Source: Gentiana macrophylla
Taxonomy: Eukaryota; Streptophyta; Magnoliopsida; Gentianales; Gentianaceae
Length of the DNA stretch: 64,000 nucleotides
Direction of reading: 5' to 3'
Assembly (NCBI GenBank): GCA_026214975.1
Contig: CM047806.1
Span: forward strand, 100,309,832-100,373,831
A program made the position numbers and the translations under genes. Below are positions 23,165-35,234 of the stretch, piece after piece. The first letter of the stretch is position 1; each line of letters begins with the position of its first letter. Below the pieces are notes generated by a model. The model saw only the letters and a program-made list of their open reading frames with translations. It ran no database searches and was not told where the DNA came from.

Positions 23165-24870
23165 CCGAAACATGAGCATATGAGGTACCACATGAGAAAT
23201 CAGTGACACCGCAACATAGTAACTCCACTAGAGAATTGAGGTCAACAATTCAGTATGATTTTATTGTTTACCTCTTTAAGCATAAGGATCCTGGCATTAT
23301 GGAGGACGATCCGGTTACCATTCCCCAAGCCATGGAAAGCTCTAAGTCTCATAAGTGGACTGAGGTTATGCAATAAAAGATGAAGTCCATAATGGACAAT
23401 GACATTTAGGATCTTCTAACATTATCAGAAGGATCGAAACCCATTGGTTGTAAATGGACATTTTAGACCAAGAGGGATTCAGATGGTAATGTGGAAAGAT
23501 ATAAGGTTTGTCTTGTCATTAAGGGCTTTACTCAAAAAGAGCATATATTATAAAAGGCTTTGTCTCTAGTTTCTTTGAAAGGCCCTTTCAGTATATTTAT
23601 GGCTCTACTTGCTTATATGGATTATGAGTTACATTAGATGAATGTAAAGACAATGTTTGTCACAGACATTGATGAAACATTCATTCGGTGCTTCCAGAAA
23701 AATTTGCATTTGGTGACGCAAAGAATATGGTTTGCAAAATAAAGAAATCCATCTACGGACTCAAACGATTTTCCCGTTAATGGTATGTTAGATTTCATCA
23801 AATCATTGTCTCATTTGGTTTTTAGTCAAATTCGCTTGATCAATGTATCTACCATAAAGTTTGTGGGAGTAGGTTCATACCCTTGGTTTGACATGTTGAT
23901 GATTACCAGTAATGATATAGACTCTTAGCAAGAAACTAAATCTTTTCTCTCATCCGGCTTTGAGTTGAAAGATTTAGGTGACACTGATTCAGTTTTGGGA
24001 TCCATGTATATCGGGATTATTCCTGATGTATTATTGGATCATTACAAATAGACTATATCGATAAAGTTTTCTTAAGAGATTCGACATGCTGGATTGTAAT
24101 CCACATGGTACTAGTGTGCATAAAGGCGATAAGTTCAGTCTCAAACTGTGCCCTTTTATAATGATTCAAAGTATGAGGAAATGCAGAAGATTCCCATTAA
24201 TTCATTTATTGGGAGTCTAATATGTGCTTAGGTTTGTACGTATCAAGTTATTGCATACTTTTCAGTTAGGTTGAGAAGATTCTTAAAAGATTCTGGAAAT
24301 GGTCATTTGGTATAATCGACTAAGATTCTATAAGTTTATAAAGTACTTACAAAAACAAAATATAGATGCTCATATTTCTCGAGTCGTAAAAGTTGTAGAT
24401 CATTCGTATAATCGACTAAGATTTTGGTGGATGTAAAGATACATTTAAATCCACATAAGGTTATGTCTTCATTTTGTCAAAAGAAGTTGTTTTTCCTAAA
24501 AGTGCTAAGGCATACTTATGAATTATTTGACTTTGAGACAAAATTCGGGCTTTTGAAGCCACTAGTGATGGGATATGGATGTGGAAGACTTATTTCGGTC
24601 ATGAAGTTTTTGGTCATATAAGAACAATTAAGGATTCTTATGATAATAATTCACAGTGTTTTAATCCTAACAACAAGAACTTATCAATGTCTGAGAACTT
24701 TTATATAATGTTCATAGTTGTTAAAGATAGAGTTCAAAGTGGAAGGGTGTCTATTGAAATTATGATGACAAACTTGATTATTGTGGATCCACTCACTAAG
24801 GGACAACCACCCAAGATGATTGAGCATACTGCTCATATGGGTGTCATGTCAGTTAAGGATACTTAGGTAT
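23165..24870 (+). pseudogene. Copia RT and RNase H remnant, plus strand
   Basis: Translation gives AMESSKSHKWTEVMQ (23330-23375), LSEGSKPIGCKW and RYKVCLVIKGFTQKEH, the N-terminal copia RT landmarks. A HVDD in place of YVDD at about 23897-23908 marks the catalytic site. The end at 24700-24866 reads VVKDRVQSGRVSIE and DPLTKGQPPK, the C-terminus of copia RNase H. Stops and shifts are frequent. It continues into a normal PPT and LTR, so this half is in the original direction. Confidence 0.8.
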
Positions 24871-25307
24871 AGTGGGAGTTTGTAATTGATAACATTTGTT
24901 TCTATGTAGACACATTTTTCAGTTGTTTCAGTTTAAAGTAAAAGTTACAGTTACAGTTACGTTTGTTTCTGCAGAAATTAGAGTTTCGGTTATTTCACAC
25001 TTTGATCTCGATATATGGTTTGATCTCACTAAAGTTTAAGGTGGACCAGTTGGAAATGTACATGTTAAGATCACATGTCCTATTATTTTCCATGCTATGC
25101 ATCCACATCATGATCCATGTCATTCAGTTTTGTTAGCATACGTGATCATTGATGGGTCCCGTCACGATAGATGTGACAAAGGCCGCTTTGGTCCTATGAT
25201 GATGGGATTGATGGACATGATTGTTATTGATACATTTTATGACGACAAAGAAAGTTGAGCGCTATTCGTTTATCTAGTGATAAATAATTTTAAGGTTACA
25301 CATATAG

Positions 25308-25321
25308 CCCAAGTGGGAGAT
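25308..25321 (+). other. Polypurine tract
   Basis: The purine-rich AAGTGGGAGAT-type run lies directly before the LTR start TGTTGATCATTAATCC, the usual copia PPT position. Confidence 0.7.
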
Positions 25322-25808
25322 TGTTGATCATTAATCCAACGTTGGGCTTATATGTGAAATAATTATTTATTAGTGATCACAATAATGATTAGCCCGATAT
25401 AAAAGTGATCTAATACGGTTATGGTTATTGGGCTATAATGTATCACTAGTGGTGTGGACCTTAATGTGTAGAAACACGGAGGTAAATTTCTGCTTTGTGA
25501 TGGGTAACACTAGAAATGTCTAATATACAAATTTCACTATATAAGGAGGGTTATGTCCCTAGGTCATACACCTATCTACTCTCTTCTGACCTCATTATCA
25601 TATTGATAAAATACAAGGAATTCTAAAGGGCTCCTCCGAAATTACTGTAAGGTGTGTAGATCTGTAAGACCGATCCTACAACACCTAGGTGATTTCCGCC
25701 GCTATGGATTCGTATGTTTGCACTTTAAAGATATGTTTTGATTCTCAATAGTTTTGCATAATCGATCCAGGGGTAATGTGATTGAATCATATAAGGCTAA
25801 TTCTAACA
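25322..25808 (+). repeat. Right LTR of the copia composite
   Basis: 487 bp from TGTTGATC to CTAACA, followed by CCAAC. It matches the left LTR over its first 300 bp. A TATATAAGG box is at about 25540. Confidence 0.8.
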
Positions 25809-25813
25809 CCAAC

Positions 25814-25935
25814 AAATACTTAAAGGGCATATGTGTAAAATATTTGATCATTTGATAGACTCAAAGTATTAACTACACTTTTCTTAATCTGTGTGAAAAG
25901 ACAAACTAAACAAATAAATGGGACGGAGGGAATAG
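25814..25935 (+). mobile_element. Stowaway-like MITE, right half
   Basis: It ends GGGACGGAGGGAATAG followed by TA, the inverted counterpart of the left terminus at 19615. The preceding TTCTTAATCTGTGTGAAAAG is a usual inner block of such MITEs. Joined to 19615-19756 it makes an element of about 265 bp with TA duplications at both ends. Confidence 0.8.
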
Positions 25936-26159
25936 TAAACATACCGGTGACGGACGCCCATGGTTAGCTATGGGTCTTAATGCAAATTTGTATTATATGT
26001 GAAATAATTATTATTATGATACGTTAAATATAAACTCGATTTAAAAATGACACATGACAATTTTTTGGTTATTGCTGTAATCAAATGTATCTATTAGGCA
26101 ATGAAGTTCTAATGATGGGTTAAAACAAAAATACCTAAAAGTATAGTCCTTATCTCTAG

Positions 26160-27026
26160 CTCACAAACTTGTCATTTTTATGCTTACTCCTATTATTAGA
26201 AAGAAAATGGAAGATTTTTCGAGAGTTCTTTGAAGAGTCTGTGTAGGTATAGAATATTGATGGATTGGCTGGATGGGTTTACTGCTACCTTTTTTCAAGT
26301 GTGTTGGGATGTTATTGGTACAGATGTTTTTGAGGCATAAAAAAAGTGGGCGCATTGAGCTGGAAGGACATTAGGCCGGTTTCTTTGTGCACGGTTTTAT
26401 TAAATATATATCATAAATTTTTGTGGCTCGAATTAACATGTTTATGCCCTGTTTAGTCTCCAAGATGAAAAGTGGTTTTGTTCCAGGAAGATATATTATA
26501 GACAATATCTTGGTTGCTCAAGATCTTGCTCATGATTTCGGGAAGAAAACCTGTCATGAGAATATTTTCTAAAACATGAAATGGAAAAAGCCTATGATAG
26601 AGTGGAGTGATACTTCCTTTTGAATATGTTGCTTGCGTACGGCTTCCAAGAAAAGGCAGTGGGCTTGATATATCATTTGATTGGTACTTATTGGATTTCC
26701 GTTATGGTTAATAGGATGTTTTTCGTTCTTCCAGGGGCGGCTGATTAGTTTAATGGAACGAAATCCAGTGCTTAAATTTCTATCATCAGGGATGTGGATC
26801 CTATAGCCCGACGTGGCAGATGATGTGGTAGTTTTCAACAGATGTCATAAAAGAGACCTTCAACCGTTTCGCGATTTTCTTCAAGAATATGAGGCAATAT
26901 CAGGGTAGAAGGTAAACAGGTTAAAGAGTACTTTTATAGCCCGGCAGCTTGTTCCTCTACACGAGGGTTCGGTCTATTCTATTTTGGGGTTCATGAAAGA
27001 ATTAGGCCATTTTCCGTACCTCGGTG
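26160..27026 (+). pseudogene. L1-type LINE reverse transcriptase fragment
   Basis: Plus-strand translation gives, in changing frames, KMKSGFVPGRYIIDNILVAQD (26460-26525; the F-V-P-G-R motif of plant L1 RT), a degraded A-Y-D segment near 26590, VVVFNRCHKRDLQPFRDFLQEY (26830-26890) and ILGFMKELGHFPYLG (26980-27028). The FADD catalytic block is damaged. The order and spacing are those of the LINE RT palm and thumb. It is truncated on both sides, without ORF1 or a poly-A tail. Sequence at 25938-26160 shows nothing recognisable. Confidence 0.75.
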
Positions 27027-28760
27027 CATGATGAGAGTCAACCTTACTATACTCCGATGCACGTTTTAACACCCGTTTACGACAATTTTGGCTCATTTTA
27101 GGTACTTCTAGACCAATTAAAGGGTAAAATCGCATTGCATGCTCACTTAGAGGTGAACCATAACATAGACGGGAAACCTTGGCATTTTACGGTGTTTTTA
27201 ACCCTATTCAAGTCCTATCTTTCTTGCGGAATTACGCCCGGCCTGTTGGTTGTCATTTGAAATGCGGGAAATGGGTGACTCATGAGCGTGGGAGACAAGG
27301 AATGAGGTTTAGAAAGGCAAACCAATGCTCGTGGATTGGAAGAACTCGAGGAAATGTGAAGAGTGTGAAGTTTGAAATGTTTAGCGCAGTACAAATAAGA
27401 TCGGAGTGCGCTTTGGGGAAACAAAATGATATAATTTGAAGTTTCAAGCTTACGCGCGCTAAGGTTGTTCAACATGACGCCGAGAGGCAAACTGTAATGA
27501 TCAAAAGTTCCTCGACAATGTTCAAAGACGCGCCAAGAGCTTTAGCAGTACTAAGAGGAAACATCAACATTCAAAGATGTCTCTGATCAGTTCAACAGAC
27601 GCCATGAAGGTCAAGGGCGCCACCGAAAGCCTAATAGAATCGAATCCAACCTTGTTCTCGCGCTTTAAGCTTAACCCAAATGTTCAAAGAAGCGCGCCAA
27701 AGCCAATTTTCTCATATATTTTGAGGACGATAAATATATTTTTGGACATTTTTAGACACATCTTATGGCATACTTTTAGGTCGAGATCCACTTTAGCCGA
27801 ATTTCACAATTTTGATCCTTAGATTCACTCTTTACACAATATTCTCTTAGATTAAACTTCTTCAAGCTTACATTCTAGCTCACTCTTGGATTTTTATCAT
27901 TTTGAAGTCTTCTTCTTCCCCAATTGACAATGGGTTTGTATTGGATTGAAGTAATCTTAACTTTTTTGCATTTTGGTAATTAATTCCATTTCCTTTTCTG
28001 TTTATGACTTTAATTTCTTGTTTGATTCTTGCTTTTGTAGTTATAATGAGTAGCTAAATATTTACATAGCTAATTCATGTAAATATTGATGAAATCCCCC
28101 TTTAATTGATGAAGTTGGAATGGGCAGTGCTTAATTGTAGATGTATCGACGAATCTGAGTCTTAGAACTTCTTCTTAATGCTTGATTTAGCTTGTACACC
28201 TAGTTCATAAACACACACACCACTTTTATAAATGTATGTTACGAAGGAGTGTGAGAAAAGGGGTTCTTAGATCGTTATTTACAATTGACTGAGTTGTTTA
28301 GATTCATTTGGGTAACGAGATTTGTCGGTGTGAATCGAACGGCTCTAGTTCTTAATCTTGTTTCGGTCAATTAAATTCTTAAAGGAGAACTGTTGAACCG
28401 GTCAAATGGTGTTTGATTGTTGCATGAACTTACACTACTTTAGGAGTTCGCACCCACGAATGAGTCGATATATTTGTTATGTTGGTTGGTTGGTTGGTAA
28501 TACTCATTCCCGATTAATCGATTAGAGAGGCGAAAGTAAAAAATTGGATCATGGTTTGGCTATGTTTATTTCTCTTTTATCATTAGTTTACATTACATTC
28601 TAGTGTTAATTAAAACGTGATCCACCTTCGATTAACCTAAACTAATTTCGAAAATGACTCCGGTACTCGATTGATTCCTCTTGGGATATGACCTTGCTTT
28701 CCACTATGCTGCATCCAACCTGGTACACTGCCTGTTATCGTTAGACGCCACTATTTCGGT
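27027..28760 (+). repeat. Probable gypsy-type LTR remnant
   Basis: It begins TGATGAGAGTCAACC right at the break in the LINE. It contains a cluster of GCGC-rich short motifs at 27450-27710, a T-rich central part like that of other LTRs in this window, and TTGATTCCTCTTGGGATATG near 28670, which resembles the downstream end of Athila/Tat LTRs. No partner LTR, PBS or coding region was found, so it may be a solo or truncated LTR. Limits are approximate. Confidence 0.45.
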
Positions 28761-29009
28761 CACCAAGTTTTCTGCAGCCGTTAGGCTGTTTTTATTTTAT
28801 TTTTTGTGGTGTTTGTATCTTGTAGTGCATGACCTGAAGCTCCAAGGAACCTTGTATATATTCGCTCATGTTTAGATTGAAATCATTGCTACACACCAAA
28901 CAGCTTTACGTAAACAAGGAGTTTTAGTTGAAGATTTGGATATGTTATTTGAAGTATAAGTTCAAGTTCTGAGGAATCGAGTATAGCTACGGGTAATGAA
29001 GATCGTGAT

Positions 29010-29775
29010 TATGATAGACATTATTTCTTGACCATTGTGGATGACAAAAGCAGATATACTTGGGTATATCTCTTGAAAGAGAAGTCAGAGGTCAGACCTT
29101 TGATTATGTCCTTTTGCAATTATGTTTAGGCTCGGTTTAATGCTATTGTGAAAATTATGAGAAGTGATAATGGTTTAGAGTTTCAAATGATTGAATACTA
29201 TGCTGAAAAGAATATTGACCACCAAACTAGTTGTGTACACACACCTGAACAAAACGGGGTAGTTGAGAGGAAGCATCAACATATTCTAAATATGGCTAGG
29301 GCTTTCAATTTTCAGTCTGGTCTACTACACCCTATTGAAGTTTTTGTGTCTTGCATGTTGTTAAAGCTATAAATATCACACCTACACCCTTGTTAGATAA
29401 CAAGACCCCTCATTCATTCTATATAACTGTGAACCTGTGTACACAGATTTAAAGGTTTTTGGATGTCTTGTTTTTGCTGCCACTTTGCAAGCAAACAAAA
29501 CCAAGTTTGATTCTAGGGCAAGAACTTGTGTAAATCTAGGGCAAGCTACTAATATTAAGGGAGGGATACACTCGCTTGACTTTCACACTGAGACATTTTT
29601 ATATCTTGAATGTTGTTTCCATGAGTTGGTTTCTCCACACTTATATACAGACATAGAAAATCACTTGAATACTACATGCTTGCCTATGCCTGATGATTTT
29701 GGTTTATCTAGTTCTAATGCACAATCTAGCAATTCAGCAGGTACTGAAACAAACACTCAACTAGATACAAACTAG
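29010..29775 (+). pseudogene. Copia integrase fragment
   Basis: RHYFLTIVDDKSRYTWVYLL (about 29019-29078) is the copia integrase core around the first Asp. RSDNGLEF with the second Asp is at 29160-29185, and HTPEQNGVVERKHQHIL with the catalytic Glu at 29241-29291, so all three D, D, E positions are readable. The next frame (29437-29775, 112 aa) is the GKR/C-terminal part starting LKVFGCLVFAATL. A stop and a frameshift separate the two. Confidence 0.85.
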
Positions 29776-30080
29776 GGTTACGAGCAGTCATCATCTTTTC
29801 AATCCACTGATGCACAAGCTGTACAAAGAAGATCTTCTAGTCAAAAGCACACACCTAATTATCTCAACCAGTATGTATGTGGTCAGGTGTCAGCCTCCAC
29901 ACCACATACTTTTCAAAAAAGTCTGAGTTATGCAAAAGTTTCAACTCCTATAGAAAGTATGTACTATCCATATATACCATTAAGGAGCCGACACTTATAA
30001 TCATGCACCTTGCATCCGTAATGGAGAGAGGCAATGTAAAAAGAAATAGATGCTCTAAGCTTACAAACACTGGGAAATAA

Positions 30081-30950
30081 GTGGATCTTCCACCGAAAAA
30101 TCCAATTGACGGCAAATGGGTTTACAAGGTCAAGTACAAGGCTGATGGTTCAATAGAAATATATAAAGCTAGGTTGGTTGCAAAGGGCTACACACAAGCT
30201 TTTGGTATAGACAGTGGGGAGACTTTTTCTCCAATAGCAAAAGTCACAACAATCAGAACTCTCCATGCTATTGCAGTTGCTAAAGATATGTTCCTACACC
30301 AATTGGATGTGAATAATGCCTTCCTTCATGGAGATTTATATGAGGAGGTGTATATGATGTCACCACAGGGTTATCAAACCAAGAAAAATCAAGTCTGCAC
30401 GGTTGTCAAGTCCCTTTATGGACTGAAACAAGCTAGTAGATAATGGAACTTTAATCTTACAGATGCTTTGACTGATCATGGCTATACTCAATCCAAACAT
30501 GACTACAGTTTGTTCACAAAAGGTAATGGTGACAACTTCATTACAGCCTTGGTTTATGTAGATGATATAGTCCTTGCCAGCAAAAATATGGAGTTGATCA
30601 AAGAAGTGAAACGTCATTTGAACAAATTAATCCAAATAAAATATATTGGAGAGCTCAAATATTTTTTAGGTCTTGTAGTATCTAGAAGTCAAGCAGGATT
30701 TCTGTTTCCCAAAGAAAATATGTTGTTGGCCTCCTAGAAAAACATGGTTTTCTGGGCTATAAACCTGCTATCTCACCTATGCAGACCAAACAGCCTTTGC
30801 AACAAGGAGATTAAGAACTTATTCCTGACAGTAGTATCTACAGAAGCCTCATAGGTCAACTGCTTTATTTAAAATTCACAATATCACATATAAAGTTAAC
30901 ACCTAGAGTCAGTTCCTTGCTGCCCCTACTTGACGATGCTGGATCTCGTC
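30081..30950 (+). pseudogene. Copia reverse transcriptase fragment
   Basis: Two frames, 30081-30443 and 30468-30737, cover most of the [58 protein letters not shown] and [13 protein letters not shown] appear in family order, then the catalytic YVDDIVLAS at about 30558-30584 and GELKYFLGL. A stop separates the frames where QW is expected after ASR. YRSLIGQLLYLKFTISHI (about 30838-30895) begins the RNase H before the fragment ends. The product would copy element RNA into cDNA. Confidence 0.85.
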
Positions 30951-30954
30951 TGGA

Positions 30955-31290
30955 TGTAAATATGGGCCAAGATAAACCCTAGTGACAGATAACAAGATCA
31001 AAACCCTAAAAACGGAGGAGTGTTTGATTAGTTTTAGACTGAGCATGGAATAAGTGGTATCTCAAGTTGCCTATGTATCTTGTAATCATTCAGGAATCAA
31101 GTATCTCGTAATTCCTTGGGATCATTTATATAGAGAACATCTCGCCCTAGGAAATCTTGTGCCGGGTCTACTAAGGATTCCTTATAATGCTAACCCATTT
31201 AATTTAGGAGATAATCATGGATAGTTTAAATGTTAGGATCACAGACCTAATAGGTAAAGGACCTTCAAGATCCTTCCGTATTTATCTTGT
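30955..31290. other. Non-coding stretch, origin unknown
   Basis: No frame or element boundary is recognised. It lies between the truncated plus-strand copia fragment and the minus-strand LINE ORF1 remnant, and could be the tail of the ORF1 to ORF2 region of that LINE. Confidence 0.35.
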
Positions 31291-31299
31291 ATCATAAGC

Positions 31300-32340
31300 A
31301 CGTGTGCTAATTTCGATAAGGGAGGCTCGCGCACTGCTGGCCGAACCCTCTCGAGCCGCCTCGCCCGAACTATGTTTAACCGCCCCGTGGTTCAACATCA
31401 TGTTCTTCCTGTGTAGAGACATGGTTAGCATCAATAACCCCATTGGCAACTTCTGATTTAGTTGGCTTAAATTTATCATTGGAAACTTCTTGACTAGTTG
31501 TAGTTTTTGCTGTATAAATTTGAGTTATTTGAACTGGATCGCTTTGATTTCTATTGATAACTTTGGGGTGTTTAACTTTGCAATTATGCTCATAATGTCC
31601 TATATGCCAACTGTGGGTGCAATAGGCCGGACGACTACCTTCCGGGTGGAGGGGCTGCTAAAATCCGTCTCTGTTTTCCTTTTGGATCCAAATTGTAGCA
31701 GGGATAGTTTTCGTGACATCGACTTCAACTCCTAAACTCTAGCCGTGGATGGTCTCTAAGCACGGCCGTAACGGAATAAATATGTAAGGGTTTTCCCAAT
31801 GATTGCATCATGAGAATATATACGCCTTGTTCATAAGGTGATGGGAATTTTAGGGAGAGATATCCATAGCGGGATTATTAACGGTTCTTTGTCGACATGA
31901 TAACAACCATCCGTTTAAAATTTTGCATATTCATATTACCGACATGCCAAGCAGATTTTGAGAACAAACAGATGTAATCCACATCATATTCAAATAGAAT
32001 AGAGCGTGTTTATTATCAAGCAAACCCAATGCATATCCACCCTTATAATTTTGAACGCTTAGGAATTATTTAATCACATCAAGAGAAGGCCTACCTTATG
32101 AAAAATTGGCGATGAGGAGCGCTGAACTGTGGCCATGGCGTATTCTCGCTCGCTTGGGATGATATTTCCGTGCTCGCTTTGAAAGTCGAGGGGCGCAGGG
32201 ATTCGATGTTGAAAGAAGAGGAAGGTTGCGCAGTGCCCTTCAAAGCTTGAGAGTGTATGGATTAGGAGGTGCTGGAGGATCAATGACTGAGCTGCACTAT
32301 GGCCCACCATCCTCTGTGGAGATGATAGTCCTCACAGCAA
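31300..32340 (-). pseudogene. LINE ORF1-like remnant (DUF4283 and CCHC zinc knuckle)
   Basis: Minus-strand translation reads SVQNYKGGYALGLLDNKHALF (32010-32065) and a later block around 31850-31950 that match the DUF4283 domain of plant L1 ORF1 proteins. At 31590-31730 are VEVDVTKTIPATIW and CTHSWHIGHYEHNCK, the zf-CCHC knuckle that normally follows. A charged Ser/Glu-rich tail ends at about 31300. The 78-aa open piece 32074-32310 may be the N-terminus. ORF1 proteins bind the LINE RNA. It is not the partner of the plus-strand RT at 26160. Confidence 0.65.
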
Positions 32341-33400
32341 AGCTTTGATGAAGAAGCCCTTGTCAGAAAAAAGAGCTGCTGATTACCATGGAAACCCTAA
32401 GAGTTGGTTCTGGTCCTACTCTCTCGAGACACCGTAAAGAGACTAATAATAATAGCTTAGCTAAAAAAAAGGTTTTATTTTTAAGGCAAATTCCTTACTA
32501 TTCCCTTGTCAATTCTAAGAGTTTGATCTACAATTTAAATAATGTTTGAGGTATTCACGTATACTTTGTCTAAAAACTATACGTATATCGATAATGCTTA
32601 ATATGTTAGATCTATGTTTTGTATGATCAGTTCAATATTCGGTTGAAAGATAATTGATGTGTAATAAGCAGAAAGCTACCGTCCAGAGCTAGTATGTCGA
32701 TTAACCTGCAGGTCTTGCTGTATATTAATCGACAACCTTGTTTGATCTAGTCGTTCTGATCACGTTTATTCTAGATTTTGGAATTAATTTACATATTTTT
32801 TAGACTGGCCATCTATGATTATGTCCGCGTAAATTTTTCTAAAGGACCCATTTAAGATGAAAGAATTAGTTAGGACAAAAGTATTTGGATCCTAAAGCGT
32901 ACCGAGTCCATTTATGATTGGTACCTCAGAGAGGTTTTCTTCCCATTAGGATAGTAAGCTTGAACCTTTCACCTTGGATGGGTAAGGCATATCCATAAAG
33001 TTGTAATGCAAGTATGCAATATTAACTGAGTCCGTTCATGATAAGGGTAAAAGCACAAAATAGTTCGATCTTAGTCATGTTCACAGATAGGATCGAGATA
33101 ATAGGGATGTATTACAATAAACGAAATCTTAATTAGTATTTTAGTTAAACACATAAATCATATGAACAGAACTAGATAAAGATGAGTTTTGCATATTTCC
33201 TTTGAAATCCACCTAGAAATTGTATAGAGGAATAGTATTGGACATTTGTACCTAGTACAATTAGTAGTTAGATTTACTTTTCTGCACATTTTGGTCCACG
33301 ACAACCATATTAGTTTTAGTAGATAGTTAAATCAAACTGTTCTCTATGACATCGACCTTGAGTGAGCTACACTATGTTGTGATTGACATAGTCATTCTTG
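32341..33400. other. AT-rich intergenic stretch, nothing recognised
   Basis: No frame above background, no clear repeat termini and no inverted repeats were noticed. It is the left flank of the LARD-like element. Confidence 0.4.
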
Positions 33401-33410
33401 CTAGTATCGG

Positions 33411-35234
33411 TGTATAACACTCGGGTCAATTCTCTTTAGTATTTCTTCTCGATTTTTGTATAAAAGTCTTTTAACAATTTTCTGTGACCTGATATTTTTA
33501 TTGGGTTATGTTTAAATTAAATAAATAGAGTCACGGTAAATGTTAAAGGGCATTTAAGGTGTTTTAAATGTGTAACTTTTAATAAGGGCAAAACGGGAAT
33601 TTTACCACCCTCTATAAATACCCCTTTAACCCAAAACTATCCATTTCCTTTTCCCACTCAAATTTCCTGCAAATGAGAGAGAGCAAAAGAGAAGGAAAAT
33701 GAGAAAGAAAAGAGAAGAAGAAAAGAGAGGGAGATTCCGCCTATCCGGTCATCCAACCATCGGAATCACAAACCATCTTCACCAAAATGCTTCCCTTGTC
33801 GAGAGAATCGTTTGATACAAGTTTCACTCCGATCGGGTAAGAGTTTCAAAAACCCATAAACTTGATCTAGATGCGTTCTTTAGCTCTTCTTAGATTTTTA
33901 ATGTTTTAAAGTTGTAGTAATCATAGAACCTTGTTTTGGTTGCAAGTCTTCGGGTTGATGGTTTAATCTTCAAGGTTTCTTCATGGTGTTCTTGGTGTTC
34001 TTGAAGCTTGTAGAATCATCTTTGGTCTAAGGATTCGAGGTAAGGGGGTTTTCCATCTAATATATAGTTGTTATAAGCTTTGAATAAAGTATATTGCATG
34101 TAGAAATTGTTAGAAAATGTTGATTTAAGTGTTAGAATCAAAATGGGTTTGTTTTGAAGATGAAAAAGTTCAAATTCGCACATCAAGGGTGTTTTAGCAC
34201 GTGCCTGAAAATTTTAGCGTGCGCCAAACCACTCTTGAAGCATGCAGATTTGTGTTTGGCCTTTTTAGAGCGCACTGTGATTTTGGCGAGTGCCAAAGTT
34301 GAACAAAGATTGGACAGATGCATTCTCGAGAATTTTAGCGCATGCCGGCCTTTCAAGCAGCGCCTAACATTGCCAAACGGAACATGATGCTCTCGTTATC
34401 TTTCAACAAGACGCCAAACTCGTTCACCAAATACGCCAATCGTGGTCTAGTTAGTGGAAACAATGTTTTTAGCCCGCTTTAATCATGTTTTAGTGTAAAG
34501 CCTTTTGTGGGGTGTCGTAATGTTAGGTGTACGTCTTCTAGTGTCTTTGGCTCCATACCGTGTCTCACGCGAGCATTAGAACACTCTACACTTGACCTTA
34601 TGGGATGTTGACGTGAGTTCAATATCTTTTAGTTATAACATGACGAAGTTTAGGGTTCGGCTTCGGGTCCATCTGGCTCAAAGATCTTGTGGAGACCCTT
34701 TGGGGGAGATACTGGATCACATGAAGCCTTATTCCTTAGCCTCGCCGGTATTAGATTAGATCCCATATTTTTGTGCAATGTTCAAGGTAGTGTAATATAG
34801 AGTCCGTCTAAGGTCTACTTGTCCTTAGGAAGCCTTTTTATGTGCAATGAACTTAAACGGATAGATTAAACGCTTAAATACGTACTTGATGAGTCTAAAA
34901 GCAAAAACATGTTAGTCCTTGGTGGTGCATGTTTATACCACGCTTCACGGAATTATTACACCTCCACGTGATCAGATATCAACCGCACTCATGTAGTAAT
35001 CCACAATAATAGCATCCAGAGCTATCATATTCTTTAGAGGTATTGAGGAAATGTCTCGGTGCATTCGTACCCGGCAAAGTGCCCTTGGACTAGTGTGTAA
35101 CAAATGTCTTATGTGGTTGAGTCAACTAGTGAGACTAGTAGAGTGTTGTGAGTGATTGAAACATACATGTAACCTTTAGTGTTTGACACTTTGACTTGCC
35201 CTGTAATATTATTAGCATTGTTACTATTGATACT
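33411..35234 (+). repeat. LARD 5' LTR, first part
   Basis: Clear similarity to 46390-48045 starts at about 33463 (TATAAAAGTC). It includes a likely promoter region (CTCTATAAATACC at about 33610) and a cluster of GCGCACGCC-like motifs at about 34195-34430. It is interrupted at 35234 by the element flanked with ATACT. Confidence 0.8.
35230..35234. repeat. Target site duplication ATACT (left copy)
   Basis: ATACT at 35230-35234 and 42255-42259 flanks the inserted element. The uninterrupted LTR copy at about 48040-48045 shows it once, confirming the duplication. Confidence 0.9.

Larger units (their letters stand above)
19762..25808 (+). mobile_element. Ty1/copia element with inverted internal halves
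   Basis: Same-direction LTRs (19762-about 20070, shortened, and 25322-25808) are flanked by the CCAAC duplication. The interior is not collinear. 20090-about 22400 carries gag, protease, integrase and the beginning of RT on the minus strand. 23165-24870 carries RT and RNase H on the plus strand. The two halves share about 390 bp as an inverted repeat (20092-20480 against 23165-23510). All frames are broken. Confidence 0.8.
28985..30950 (+). mobile_element. Ty1/copia pol fragment (integrase-RT-RNase H start)
   Basis: A plus-strand copia polyprotein piece without LTRs, PBS or gag. It is truncated at the 5' end inside integrase and at the 3' end near the start of RNase H. Reading frames are fairly well preserved compared with its neighbours. 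It is a separate copy from the element at 19762-25808, with a clearly different protein sequence. Confidence 0.8.

Noticed and set aside
33399..33403. TGCTA as the left target duplication of the LARD
   Set aside because: It matches 48563-48567, but 7 bp separate it from the nearest TG start and the first part of the left LTR does not align well, so the match may be chance; it is mentioned only as a possibility.
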